A stretch of 64,000 nucleotides of DNA. Origin: Macrotrachela quadricornifera. Taxonomy: Eukaryota; Rotifera; Eurotatoria; Philodinida; Philodinidae. A model generated the notes under the pieces. It searched no databases and was not told where the DNA came from. It worked only from the letters and a program-made list of their open reading frames with translations. Below are positions 35,341 to 46,969 of this stretch, piece after piece. Position 1 is the stretch's first letter, and the number at the start of each line of letters is the position of its first letter. The stretch lies in assembly GCA_022393335.1 (NCBI GenBank), contig JAJEKB010020115.1, forward strand, positions 403,885 to 467,884, given 5' to 3'. The translations under genes were made by a program, and so were the position numbers.

Positions 35341-36473
35341 ATTGTCTTATGCCTATGGATTTTCCATGCTCAAAATGAGAAACTTACATGATAGTGTTCC
35401 CACTGTATTGAATAAGATAAAAAAATGTTTGGAACACGTTTTTGTTTTGCAATACGGAGTTATCATGACTGTTTTTATAGTCTTACAGCGCATCTATTAT
35501 GAAAAAAAACAAGATAGTATCATTTACTTATCTCGAATGATATGCAAAATAAAAGTTCTTCTCATTGTACGAAGGTTGAGTTAATATTATTCATTGATAA
35601 ATACTCTTCTTTGAATTCATTTGTTTAAATTATTCATTTAACGAAAACAAAAATCTTGTGACTTTTCGTATTTTGATGAAATGCTTCGTCAGACATTAAC
35701 ATATAATGCGTTCTATTGTCATGATGATACAACAAAAGATAAAAAAAACAAATGATGACTGTTTCTTTTTCGAAATACGTCATAATAATAACTTTGTTCG
35801 GAAGAATATAATTATTAGTCATTGTAATTAAAATTCATTGATATGAGAATTATTAATGTCCATTTATTTATTGTTGATCGGAAATGAAAACTTCACTTCA
35901 ATAAGATTTAGGATGGTTTTATCTATTCTTATTAGTAGAGAAAAATCAATGCGAGTGACCAGGTTTTCTAGCTATTGATATTATTAAATGAAAGAAAAAT
36001 CAGTCATTACATTGTGACGATAAACATAATGTTTATCAGAACTTTAGTTTAAAAGATAGACATGCTCTTTATAAGATAAATTTTAACTTTCTGTTTATTA
36101 TTGTTTTCACAAAAGAGACATACGTATTATACTGCCCTTTTTTCGATAGTGTACGTGTTCTTTGTTCTCATGCGTCATTTATAAGGAAGAGTAACAAAGA
36201 AATAAAGGATGATTCATAAGTCTTTGTACTTATCAGAAAAATTGCTGTTTCTCCCTTATAACACGTCCAAAAACGCTCAAATTTCGATATATAGTCCCTT
36301 GTAACATACACGGTGAATATTATCCTGGTATGTGAACGACCATTTGCGAATATGGAGTCGGAGTCGGGTTTATTGAAGAAATTTGTCGGAGTCAAATCTG
36401 ACTCGAAGTTAAAAGTACTTTTGATGGAATTTCATATTTTTATGAAAACAATAACTTTATTCTTCCTATTAAT
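35341..36473. other. intergenic, no gene seen
   Basis: AT-rich sequence. Short frames lack domains, splice support or family features. A GGAGTCGGAGTCGGG stretch near 36356 is notable only for composition. Confidence 0.5.
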
Positions 36474-36661
36474 TAGGGGTAGCACTTTAACTTTGCTTTA
36501 AAAGTTAAAGTTAAAGTATGATACTGATCATTTTTATGTGGGTTTTAACTCGCTTTAAACCGTAAATGTTAAAGTTTAAAGTAAATTAAAGTGAGTTAAA
36601 GTATTAAAGTATCATATTTTAAATACTTTTTTTTAAAGTTAAAATTGAAGTGCCACCCCTA
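36474..36661. mobile_element. 188-bp MITE related to the 7-kb hAT-like element
   Basis: Starts TAGGGGTAGCACTTTAACTT and ends AAGTGCCACCCCTA, the same termini as the element at 7401-14445. The interior is TTAAAGTTAAAG-type repeats. Flanking 8-mers CTATTAAT and TGAATAAT agree at five positions, a possible eroded duplication. Confidence 0.7.
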
Positions 36662-36844
36662 TGAATAATGGGTATTTGTAAAATACGCGAACACCCACGA
36701 ACATCGCCAAACCGGGAGTTGATATTACCAATAGATAGAGCTCAGTGAGTTAGCTCTACGAACATCCAAATCTCTTCACCAATCGATAGAGCGTGCCAAC
36801 TTAGGTATGTAGGCAAAATATTATAATTTTTTATGTTAGCTTAA

Positions 36845-37095
36845 GGGGACCCCCTTTCCCTTTTTTTTTCGAAACGACTCAGTGAAATTTCTTGACACTT
36901 TCATGGTGGATGGGCCTCGAGTACTAGAGAAAAACTTGTCATAGATACAAATTTGCCAGACCTCGTCTTCATGGACTTCTGGCGGCCCCAAGGCACAAAA
37001 ATGGCGCGAAATTGCAAAACGTTCCCCACCTGCAAATCCACAAGGATTCATCCGTTTGACCCTCAATTTTTGCTGCGGGTTATGAGATGCATTTG
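36845..37095. mobile_element. truncated copy of the TTAA-flanked MITE
   Basis: Begins after TTAA (36841-36844) with GGGGACCCCCTTTCCC and follows the 33709 copy through CCAGACCTCGTCTTCA, GGACTTCTGG and the GCAAATCCACA block. Similarity is lost near 37095, and no right terminus is found. Confidence 0.65.
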
Positions 37096-37318
37096 AAAGA
37101 TTTTACATGACATCGACTATCCATTTACTTGGTTTTCGACCAAACTAAAATAATAAAAAAACTAAAGTTGTAATTTAAGAAGAAAAATACTCTCATAGTT
37201 GAATATCGACAAGTTCATCATGAAATCGATCTGTTACTGGAGCTCCTAGATTAATTATTCAGATGAAAGAATACTATGAAAATAGTAAAAAAACAAATCT
37301 TTGTTCATGGTGGCTAAA

Positions 37319-38170
37319 TCATGTTTTTTCTTCATAAATAATTCGTTCAACAGGACAAACAATAGCAGCTGTACCAGCACCAAACATTTCCAAGAGCTAA
37401 AATAATAAACAAAATTTCGAAAGAAATATTTTATTTTATAAACTCATACTCGATTATCTTGATGTACTTCTATAAGTTCATCCATTGTTATTTCTCGTTC
37501 AGAAACAGCTAAATCTTCCTAAAATAAAATCAAAAATCTATTTTAGAAAGCGATGAGGGTATTTTTATGCTTGTACCTCCAACATCCAGAATACTTTGAC
37601 GAGTATAACATCAAGTAAAATAAGTCCATTTAAAGGTGGTGTAATTAATTCAGTACTTCCTTTTTTATTTTTCAAATGCATAAACACATTCATTGTGCCA
37701 ACTTCTGTAATGTATCGTTTATCGCCAAAAAGCCACAAGACTTGTTGACATCTTTGAGCTTATGCCATTTTATTAACATAGATAGTCGGTCCATAATTCC
37801 TATGAAATAAAATCGATTTAAAAACAAAAGAAAATATGATTAAGTTACATACGAGCCAGCATTATATGCTCCCATTCCACTTGGATATGCTCGACAATGG
37901 AGTGTATCTGCTAATAATGAAACAGGTTTAAAACCAGTTGGAAAATAAGAACCAACTGGACCAGTAATAACAAATAATAATGATTCTTTTGGAGCAGCAA
38001 CACTCAATGTTGACTAAAAGATATCTTTATATTGCATTATGGAACATGTTAAACTTACTTCAGTGCCAATTAAAGCTGCTCGAATACAAAGTGTACTCGA
38101 TTTGAATCTTGGTACCCACTCAACATCAACTTGAATTAATTTTTTCATACATTTTAATAATTCATTTCCA
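37319..38170 (-). pseudogene. branched-chain amino acid aminotransferase, C-terminal exons
   Basis: Reverse-strand exons: ~38170-38059 (FDGNELLKCMKKLI, VEWVPRFKSSTLCIRAALIG), 38013-37853 (LLFVITGPVGSYFP...PVSLLAD), 37799-37577 ([44 protein letters not shown]), 37518-37450 (VSEREITMDELIE) and 37396-37319 (LEMFGAGTAAIVCPVERI, stop). These are blocks of fold-type IV PLP aminotransferases of the BCAT family, which transfer the amino group of Leu/Ile/Val to 2-oxoglutarate. Breaks: a TAA after VNKMA, and a 2-nt insertion before the SILDVG-equivalent. The N-terminal half with the PLP-lysine region is absent. Introns are retained, so it is not a retrocopy. Confidence 0.85.
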
Positions 38171-38337
38171 TCAAATGTTTATTATCGATGCAGATATATA
38201 TATATAACTCTCACGCGATGTTGAGTTCGATCACTGACAAGATAAAGTGGTCAATGTTTATGAACTTATGAAATTAATTCATTAAAATCAATACCAAAAT
38301 TTGTTGAACTACTTCCAATAGCTCCATTTATTGTTAC

Positions 38338-39037
38338 GGATCAGAGGTGTCCTCAAGCCAGGACAAACTTGTCCTGCCCTGCACCCTGCCGTGCTCTGTC
38401 ACAGAACAGAACAACAGGGCATAGGGCGATATTTCCATGCTCTAGAAATTCCACGCATACTAATTTTAGTTTAGAAGTAAGAGCGTTTTGATTTGCCTTC
38501 AAAATGTGAAGAAAAGGATAAATAACACAAATAGCGTTATCAACTGGTACATAAGACTACTATATTTCTATGGTGAACGTTAAGTCCAATCAAAGTATTA
38601 TAAAGAAAAGAAACGAATGATATAATCATAACAATGAACATATACTTGTAGGTGTCTGCTGATCTACATCTCGATAGTTCCTCTTTCTCTTTTAATGATG
38701 AAAATAAGACTTCTATTTTGTCTTCCTCAAATATTTCTGCTGCTGTCGTCGCTTCACTATGTACGTCTAATCAATTACACGACTTTACCAAGAGGAAAAT
38801 AAAAATTTCGTATTTCAAATAATAAATTAACAAACATTTGGCGTCTTGGTTTAAATATGAGCATTAAAATATTCTTTTTGCTCTGCAGGGCATCCTGTTC
38901 TGCCATACCCTGCTCTGTGCTGCAGAGTAGAACAAGACAAGAAAAAACTTTGGAATATTATTTTTTACAGGGCAGGGCAGATTAGAACGGGCAACTAAGG
39001 CAGACAGGGCGAAACAATGTGCCCTGTAGACATCTCT
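38338..39037. mobile_element. 700-bp transposon inserted in the GH13 pseudogene
   Basis: Bounded by GTTAC on both sides (38333-38337 and 39038-39042). Ends carry CAGAGGTGTCC and GACATCTCTG inverted sequences followed by CCCTGCCCTGC-rich subterminal words repeated at both ends. Removing it with one GTTAC rejoins a reading frame across the site (LTPSTVT-INGAIGSS on the reverse strand). A hAT-like origin is suggested by the termini, but the duplication looks like 5 bp rather than 8. Confidence 0.7.
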
Positions 39038-39059
39038 GTTACTGTTGATGGTGTTAATG

Positions 39060-40020
39060 AATTCATTGATGTATAACTTGCTGTTTCACTTCGTGGAATG
39101 TATTAATATTTGATTAAGTATTAACATTAGCTAAAATAATGAAGAATAATTTTAATATTTCATGATGATGTTCATATGCGTATTGATCTAGGAATTTTCT
39201 CCATCGTTGTATAAGTCGATAACTTTCTGGTTGATCAGCTTTTTGTGTATGTCTGAATTGGCATTTTCACAAAGAGGTTCATCTTGAAATTGATTGATTA
39301 TTTTCAAATAAATGACATGCTGCATCAACACCCATACGAAGCTAAAAACAAAGGATTTTTTCCATGCGAAATTTTCAATCAGGTTGACAATCACGAAATG
39401 GATTTAAATGGAACACTTTTCATTCAGACAAATAACTCCACATTGATTAATTGAATACAACACGCCCATTCCTTGATAAGCCTTTCTCATTATTTTTCCC
39501 TTCATGCCAAATAAAATAATCAGCATAATTTTGATCGTTTTCGAAGTGCAGTTTGAGACCAGAGATGTTCAATCGATGTATGATTTAGAACAAAATCGAT
39601 TATAAGACGCATCTTTCGATGATTCATCTAATGTACCAAATCGTGCATTAATTCACAAAAATTTGATATATCATGGATAAGCTGGATTCAACCAGATCGT
39701 TTTGGTGTCTTTGATGAAATCAATTTTATGTTGGAAAGTTTTCATTTTTCTTACCTAATAATTGAATGTAATCAAGACGTGTTCTTAATTCATGAATATT
39801 TCCTATTCCATCATTATTTGAATCTTGATAAGAGGCAAGTAATACTTCATAAAAGATCCACGTATCCACCAATCCTCTCCATTATCATAATCTCCTTCTA
39901 ATTGGAACAATTCAAGAGCAAAAGCATCGCCTGATTTTATTAAGAAATTTGTTAAATTGATAATTTTTTCAAATGAAAATATCGACGAAGATACAACTGG
40001 TAAAGTTTTACGAATGATCA
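39060..40020 (-). pseudogene. GH13 alpha-glucosidase / SLC3 (rBAT-like) family, decayed
   Basis: Reverse strand, in pieces of different frame: DYDNGEDWW then IFYEVLLASYQDSNNDGIGN and LRTRLDYIQLL (start of the barrel); WLNPAYP; MRLIIDFVLNHTSIEHLW (conserved region I, D-F-V-x-N-H); QNYADYFIWHEGK; GVDAACHLFE (region II position); then DEPLCENAN and DQPESYRLIQRWRKFLD. This order is that of GH13 subfamily maltases and the SLC3 heavy chains of amino-acid transporters. Multiple stops and frameshifts are present. The end of the frame continues past the inserted 700-bp element to about 38220, close to the aminotransferase pseudogene. Confidence 0.75.
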
Positions 40021-40214
40021 ATCTCCGTTACTATGCATAAATTCATATGATTACAGAATGAATGGAAGTTATAGTTAATGTATTTATTTTTCTTTTGTTT
40101 TCGCCTACTGAGTGTGTTCGCCAAACACGTGCTATATTCAATGCTAGTACGTGTCATGGTTAAGTGATTCAGATAAGATTGAGTATAAAGAGATATATGT
40201 CATGTTTATTGTAA

Positions 40215-40751
40215 ATGGCTGCTGCACCGCGTTTATACGCAATTCGTCATCATATATCGAAAGATCATAAATTTGAAATAAAGAATAACAATGATGAAAT
40301 GTTGTATATAGTTCATTACACAACTTCACCACCGCCCGGAAAACTATCTTTTTGTGATGCATCAACAAATAAAGAGCTAATGGAAATTCGGGAAGAAAGT
40401 GTTCGTCTTCATTTAACTTTTAATATATCCAAAATAAGTGAAGCTGATGGTCAAGTGGTAGATTTAGCAACACTGAAAAAGATTCATGGTCAACACCATT
40501 CGAATAATACATTCGAAATCGAGTCCGTTTATGGTGTTTATAAAGTGGAACGTGTCGATGGACATTTTGGTCATGAATTTACATTAACTACTGGTGGTCA
40601 AATTGTTGTTGATGTTACTAAAAATTGTCATCTTTCAATGTTAACAGGTACTTATCATGTTGAAGTTTATGATGATGACGGAGGTGATATTTTTTTATTA
40701 GCATTGGTTATTGCACTTTGGCGTGCACAACGATGGCATATTACTTCATAA
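40215..40751 (+). CDS. LURP-one-related / Tubby-like C-terminal fold protein
   Basis: Single-exon frame of 178 residues from ATG (MAAAPRLYAIRHHISKDHKF). It has the LOR pattern: an opening Y-x-I-R-x-H-x-x-x strand, DEMLYIVHY, FEIESVYGVYKVERVDGHFGHEF, then GGQIVVDVTK and a C-terminal hydrophobic helix FLLALVIALW. The fold is a 12-strand barrel around a central helix, shared with Tubby and scramblase domains. Cellular role is unknown. Length is normal and the frame is intact. A TATA-like run lies upstream near 40190 and AATAAA occurs near 40856. Confidence 0.8.
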   Translation: MAAAPRLYAIRHHISKDHKFEIKNNNDEMLYIVHYTTSPPPGKLSFCDASTNKELMEIREESVRLHLTFNISKISEADGQVVDLATLKKIHGQHHSNNTFEIESVYGVYKVERVDGHFGHEFTLTTGGQIVVDVTKNCHLSMLTGTYHVEVYDDDGGDIFLLALVIALWRAQRWHITS

Positions 40752-40759
40752 ATATATTG

Positions 40760-42542
40760 ATCTGATTCAATAGAGACAAAACTATTTCTCATCTACATTG
40801 ATTTAAGTACATAATTTGTTTTCTTTTTTGTATATATTTTACTATTTTAATTTGAATAAATATCAATTCATTGAATTGAATATATGAATAGATAAGAAGA
40901 GAATGAAAATTTTTCGTTCAGATTGTGAACAAGAATCACACCGTTTTTCGCCCTCACCCTCAAAGTTACTGTGAAAGTTGATTTAAAGTCATTTTATGAT
41001 CAAATTACAGATCATTTAAATAGTTTCTTTCACATCCGTCTCCAATCTAATCGAATCTCAATGTACGAATTATGATTATGACCTTTTGGAGTAGAAACAT
41101 GGCCTTCTTTGAGTCTATTTGTTCACTGTCAGTCACAGTACATTAACTCTCTACATTATTTTCATGCACGACATGAGCAAAATTATCTCTTATCCAAATC
41201 AAGCTTGCAGTCTTCTTCGAGATATATACTGAAATCTATCCTTCCGAATGATATAATCAAATACGTTGAGGTTCAAACTATTTCACGTCATGGTCCAATT
41301 GATTCGCTTACTGGATCAATCTCATCTTGCTGTTCTCATATTTCGTTGGATGATATTTATCTGGCTTCATGTAAATTGATTCTTCGTTTTTATTCATAAG
41401 CGAACAAAAATAAATAAATTTGTTTTCTTTCTACAACTTCTATGATTTTTTTCATTCATTTTTCAAAAATTAAATTGCTCTATCAAACAGAACAACCTCA
41501 TCTCAATCTCAAGATCGGTGTATCAAGAAATCGATTTATTTAAATCATAATTTTTATTCTACTTTACCATCATGATTCCTTCAACCCACCTCAATCTTTC
41601 CTACTCTCACTTTTTAACATTCTTTGTATTCCTTTGATATAACCTAGCATTTGTTCAATTCAGTTTTGATCTGTGACAATGATGCTGTACAATATCTACA
41701 TCCCATACAACACTTTTGACACTTAATAGTATCAAGATTATTTATGGATGCGGTCATCTTCATGCCAATGAAGTAATATTACGAATAATACACGTCCTCG
41801 CTCCCATTTTTCCTCTTCTGTAGTACAATAAATTTAGAAATATTCTTTCTTTTTTATTCATATAGAGCTTTGTACCTCTACGTTTTTTTTAGCAAAAAAA
41901 AACTTTACATTTGAAATCATTATTTCTTTCTCTCTTTTTTTCTCGTTCATATATACCTCTTTATTTTATTCTTGTTTACTTTTGGAGAGTGAATCCTTCA
42001 TTTTTGTCTTTTATAATTTTTTTCTTATCTATCAAATGCATTCATTATAGCATAGGTCTCTCTCTATGGAGATAAAGTTTATTTCGATTCAAAAATGAAG
42101 TTGGTAGAATCTATTGGTTTGAGAGAGACCAAATAATATCAAATAATAATTGGATATTATAATAATGAATAATATAAAATTTAAATGAAAATATGAACAT
42201 TCTTCTATCAGCGAAGAAAAAAAATTAGACTATTTAGTCAAAGTGTGGTAGAGATATCCAACCTATTTTTTTACGATAAATAACATTCTGAACCATACTG
42301 TAGTGAAGTCCATAAATTAATTCCATCACTTCGAAAGAATTAAACAAACAAATATTAGTATTGATAATCAGGTCGAAAAATCTGACAACAGCTTGTAAAA
42401 ATAAAGAGAAAATAAACTATTCAACTATTGAATGTTTTCAATCATATCATAGAAAACAACAAAACAATCGAAAGATTTAAATAGATACACATTCTTTAAA
42501 TAGATAGATTCATTAAAAAGTATCTCTTTTGAGATTTTTAAA
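40760..42542. other. intergenic, no gene recognised
   Basis: Contains one GAGGGTGAG on the reverse strand (40953-40961), pyrimidine-rich stretches (41870-42060) and a 96-codon frame at 41109-41399 without domain features. A 20-base word AAAAAGTATCTCTTTTGAGA occurs at 42517 and again at about 42580, bracketing the start of the reverse transcriptase remnant. Confidence 0.5.
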
Positions 42543-43675
42543 TAGGCAAGTCTTTGTTTCGAATTGCGAACGAGTTAATTAAAAAGTATCTCTTTTGAGA
42601 AGCTGCGCATTGGATCTTCCTATGGCTAAAAGGAAGAACAATGAAAATCCATGTCGATGAAGCTATGTCTCGCTCAATTAACATTTCCGTTGGTGCTCCA
42701 CAAGGCTCAGTACTTGCAGCCACCCCTTTTCGCATTCATATCCACTTTCTCCCTTCCCTATTTATGAATCTAACATGTCATTTGTTTGCTGATGATCTCG
42801 CTTTAATTATCTCTGGAGCTCTAGAAAAGAAATTCTCAGAAAATATTGTTGCATTGGAAAAACAAGCGGAAATAGCCATGTGTCTCCTCAATAAATTTTC
42901 AAATAATTACTTACTTCCTGTAAATGTAAACAAAACCAAAGCACTTCTAGTGCATGACGTTGTTGCACCACCATATCCTGGAATAAAGTACAACGGAAAT
43001 AAAATAGAAATTGTTAAACGTTTCAAATATTTGGGCGTCAAAATAACAACAAAACTTGGATGGAGAATCTACATCGATAATCGCCTAAGAAGAGTCAGAA
43101 AGATATACCATGCACTTTGCCTTCTATTCAAAAAGATATTTGCAACACTGATACAAGTGAGGAGGAAGTTGTTTTTCGCGTTCGCTTTACCACATATAAT
43201 ATGGTTGCTGTCATGCTGGTTTTTCTATACGGAAATACAACAAAGAAAGATCGAACATGTTTTCTGCGCTGTTCTCCGTTCGGTACACAAATTGCATCAA
43301 TGGGACGATCTGACTGTATATATTCTCTCAAGAGAATTTACTCTCAACGACTACATCTTCAAATACTGGTTGAAATAGAGCAAACATCTAGAAACCGCAA
43401 ATGAAGCAAATGAATATCAACTTACCTACAATGCATATCTCATAGCTAAATCACCACAAAAACAACTGTACCACAGTATGGGTTTACGTAAGAATAATAA
43501 ATTTTTAAATCGATTATCGAGAAGAGCACATTATCCAAAGATCGACCTTTCTGAATTTCTAAATAATCATTATCAGCAGTATGGGTATTTCAAATATGCA
43601 TCATTCCCTACCTACCATTTCATATATAAATATATATTAGGTCCCACATTTTTTAGTGGTTCTGAAAGTCCATGA
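42543..43675 (+). pseudogene. non-LTR retrotransposon reverse transcriptase, 5'-truncated
   Basis: A frame running from about 42599 through an internal ATG at 42641 encodes HWIFLWLKGRTMKIHVDEAM, the RT motif GAPQGSVLAATPF, the catalytic FADDLALI box, NVNKTKALLV, FKYLGVKI and a thumb region, typical of LINE reverse transcriptases. A single TAG at 43376-43378 interrupts it, and the same frame continues to 43675 (LYHSMGLRKNNKFLNRLSRR). The endonuclease and N-terminal RT motifs are absent. The DD pair is kept, but the element is truncated and interrupted. Confidence 0.85.
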
Positions 43676-44088
43676 TCACAGGAAAAGAAATATTTTCATT
43701 CCAATTATCTCTCTATATGTCTTCTAAAACATCTATTCATATTTACATATAATATCTCCATTAACATTGTTCTTTCCCCTCTCGCCTCTATTGAATTTTT
43801 CCCCCTTTCAACTACATAGATGTAACCATATATAGTGCCTTTTTTTTCAATACTTCTATGTACTCCTCTCTTCTTTTTATCTGGTGTGTTACGTATTATG
43901 TAGAGTCTCTTTTTTTTTACTTTCCTTCTTTTTTTATCCGAAGGTCCACAGCGACGTCAAAGAGATGAGTAATCATCAACAAATACGGTGTCGGTAAAAT
44001 CCAACGTAGCCGAATGCGTCGATTCACTTCTTTCCAACCATGTGACAAATAGAATGCAGAAAGATAAAAAGAAAACTCGTGTTCTGTG

Positions 44089-45235
44089 ATGAAAGAGAGG
44101 CATACGAGAAATTTGCTGTTCTCTCTATCGCATAAAGAACAGACGATACTGGCGAGTTTTTTCGAACCCATGTCGCGATGCACGGATGTAGCTGATGAAC
44201 CACTCACAAGCACTCTACCACCGATCGAAGGCTATGAAGATTTGCCGCTCGTCACACTTGAAGAGGCTATCAAACCGGTCGCTCATCTCTTTAACGGCAT
44301 TGACTCGTGCGCTTGGATTGCTAAAGAGAACTCACTCGATCCAGCTGATGGCTTGACACAAGATGAATCAGCGTCCATCTATCTCTACACCATGCAGTGC
44401 AGCATTGGCCCATCGCTCTACCAAGTGCTCAATCAGCATCTCCGTGCTGACAATCGCGAGATGCTGAAGCCATGGCTGTCTTTTCTGAAACTCTTTCTCA
44501 CTGCTCTGCACAAGCTGCCTTCTCATAGCATAATTGTCTGGCGTGTTGTAAGTGATCGAAGTCTCAGTGAATCGTACCCTGTTGGTCGTCAGGTGATATG
44601 GTGGAGTGTCAGCTCATGCATGCTAATGCAACGTTTTTCCCAAAATCGAGAGACGGTGGGCGATCAATCTGTGAAGACGCTCTTCTCGATCGAATCTCGA
44701 AATGCAAAACTGATTACGGCTCATTCGTGTGACAAGGACAGTGGCGAAGAATTCGTTCTCTTACCAGGCACATGTTTGAAAGCGATCAATCAAGTGCCGG
44801 TACACGAGCCATGGCAGGGTCGATTGATCTCGTTGAGAGAAATCGCTGTGGTGTCCACTTCGAGAGCATTAGGTATTTGTCGATTGAAGCCTTCGAACCC
44901 GATCAGTTTTCTCTCCTCAACTCTCTTTCATTGTAGCTGCCTTGGCCAATGCCAGGATCGGCCCGGCACCCGCCCGTAGTGAGATGCAAACGGCGTTAAG
45001 CTACCTCGATCGGCTGTATCCGAATGGACAACCGATCAATCCCATGGTATCCACGGAGAGACCGTACTCGGGTGCCTACAAGCCCGAAGTAGAAAGCTTC
45101 TTCGAGTTGGTTTTGCGTTGGCGATATTATAACGCTGATTTTGGTCGCGCATACAACATGACGCTCCATCCAGAACTGACAGCAACGGCATTCTGGCCAA
45201 ACCTCAAAGGCCTGCTTGTTTGCTGTACAAGATGA
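44089..45235 (+). CDS. ADP-ribosyltransferase (rotifer ART family)
   Basis: Exon 1 44089-44872 and exon 2 44937-45235, joined across a 64-nt GT..AG intron, give 360 residues. Blocks in order: GYEDLPLVTLEEAIKPVAHL; ADGLTQDESASIYLYTMQ; YQVLNQHLRADNREMLKPW and LSFLKLFLTALHKLPS; IIVWRVVSDRSL (catalytic Arg); VIWWSVSSC (S-x-S position); TLFSIESRNAK; then SGEEFVLLPGTCLKAI and LISLREI. It would transfer ADP-ribose from NAD+ to arginine or another acceptor. The ExE box is unusual: the catalytic Glu seems present but the first position appears to be Gly. The start at 44089 is the first ATG of the frame. The locus is about half G+C, far above its neighbours. Confidence 0.75.
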
Positions 45236-45239
45236 GAGA

Positions 45240-46007
45240 GGAATAGCCTATACGCCTACGCTGAAGCAATCGAAAACGGCCACGTGCAACAAATTTTGTT
45301 GCGCGTGAAAGAACTACTTGGATGACAGTTGAATACGTCGCTACTTTTTCTAGAGGGTGACGAGGAGGTCTAGTCGATCATTGATAGATGCGCTGTAAAA
45401 AAAAGGGCATTATAAACAAAGGTTGACCGTATATTAATGTATAATAAACGTTTAGAAGGGTTCATCTTGTGACATCATAAACTTATCAAAGGTTTATGAC
45501 TCAGAAGGTTTTTCGAAAATCGGGGTATATTAAAGTCAAAAAGGTATGTGACGTATACTCACGGATTTTTTAATCTACACTTTCATCAGTAGCATTCATT
45601 ATTCTACTCACTAGAATATATCATCATACGTTTTTCCTTAGAATAGTATAATATCCTACGCATAAGGGTAGATCATTCTACACATAAGGATAGATCATAC
45701 TACGATTGCCGAAAAAAGGTAGATCATTCTACAGCTTTTGAAGAGAGGGTTTATTATTCGACGACACAGGGAAGATTGTTCAACGCTCACTTTCGAATAG
45801 TTTTCTGTTCTACGTTTATTTAAAAAACGTTTATGATTTACTAACTTGAACGCTGATTATTGTACGTTTCGTATGAGAATGGTTTTGTGTTTTCGATGAA
45901 AGGTTGACGATTATGCGCTTTGCTGAGAAAGGTTTATCATCGAGCGGTCGAAAGACAGATTATTCTCCACACAAGTAATAAACGGTATTATATTTACCAC
46001 TAAACGT
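45240..46007. other. downstream region with short AGATCATTCTAC repeats
   Basis: No gene. Degenerate words such as GGTAGATCATTCTAC and AAGGTTTATCA recur between 45640 and 45990, as if an older, decayed version of the array that follows. Some coding-like sequence after 45235 in another frame may be a lost C-terminus of the ART gene. Confidence 0.5.
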
Positions 46008-46225
46008 AGATTAGCTCATAGGTAGATGAGCAAGGGTTTTGTGTTCTACGACCGAGGGTAGATTATCTCAACGTAGAATGAGCAAGGGTTTCGTATTATA
46101 CGACTGAGGGTAGATTATCTCAGTGGTAGATGAGCAAGGGTTTTGTGCTTCACAGCCAAGGGTAGATTATTTCGAAATTGAATGAACAAGGGTTTTGTAT
46201 TCTACGACCGAGGGTAGATTAGCTC
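46008..46225. repeat. ~60-bp minisatellite, four copies
   Basis: Unit: GGTAGATTATCTCAACGGTAG, ATGAGCAAGGGTTTTGTGTT, CTACGACCGAGG. It is repeated about four times with substitutions (GAGCAAGGGTTTCGTATTAT and others). Units begin near 46008, 46069, 46112 and 46165. Confidence 0.75.
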
Positions 46226-46969
46226 AACGGGAATTGCTGTCGGAAGATTAAAAAGCAAAATGTCGAAATGCTAAATCTCGAAAGTATAGAGTCTTGAAAT
46301 ATGGTCGGAGAAAACAAAATCTCGAAAACTGAAAATTGGAAAACGTAAAAAGTCGAAAAAGTTTGAAACAGGAAAATAAATTGTCGCAGCTGTAAATCTC
46401 TTACATTTTGTCATTCATATAACTTCACTCTCATCCGCAGATACGACACTATATGTAGATCAAGATAGTATATGAACGACAAGGAGAAACACAAGATTTA
46501 CAGCTCAGTTTCGAGATTCATCCTTTCACTCTTCCACCACATTACCAATCTAACGAAACCGAATCATAAATGTCTGTTCTGTAACACAAACAGAAGGCAC
46601 ACTATCCATCGATCATACATAGGATGCCTCGTAAGTAAGGCATTACAAAATTACTAACTGAACTGTACAATTCTGTATTAGTTGGAAGCACTCATGCCAG
46701 CTTTCGAATGAGATATTTTCGATTAGTATTCTTCGTATCAATAAAATATACTATCATAAGAATCTAATGATAAGTTTTAAAAATCGATTGATAGTATATA
46801 TTATTGGAAGAAAAGTTCATCTAATTCAACACATTCATAGGATAAATAGGTTAACTTCGTATTGTGACTGATGATTCAAAAGAAGTTCGACACCAGTTCT
46901 TCTGTATTACAGTAATCATCTATTTCCAAATACAAATTTGCTCTTTGACTTTTGTTCTTCCTTCAATTC

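Noticed and set aside
41109..41399. 96-codon frame (MSLFVHCQSQYINSL...)
   Set aside because: No recognisable motif, no upstream signals, and no exon partner found; kept as intergenic.
44089..45235. ART gene as a bacterial contaminant because of its G+C
   Set aside because: It has a 64-nt GT..AG intron that restores the frame, and all its blocks match the rotifer ART type, so it belongs to the host genome.
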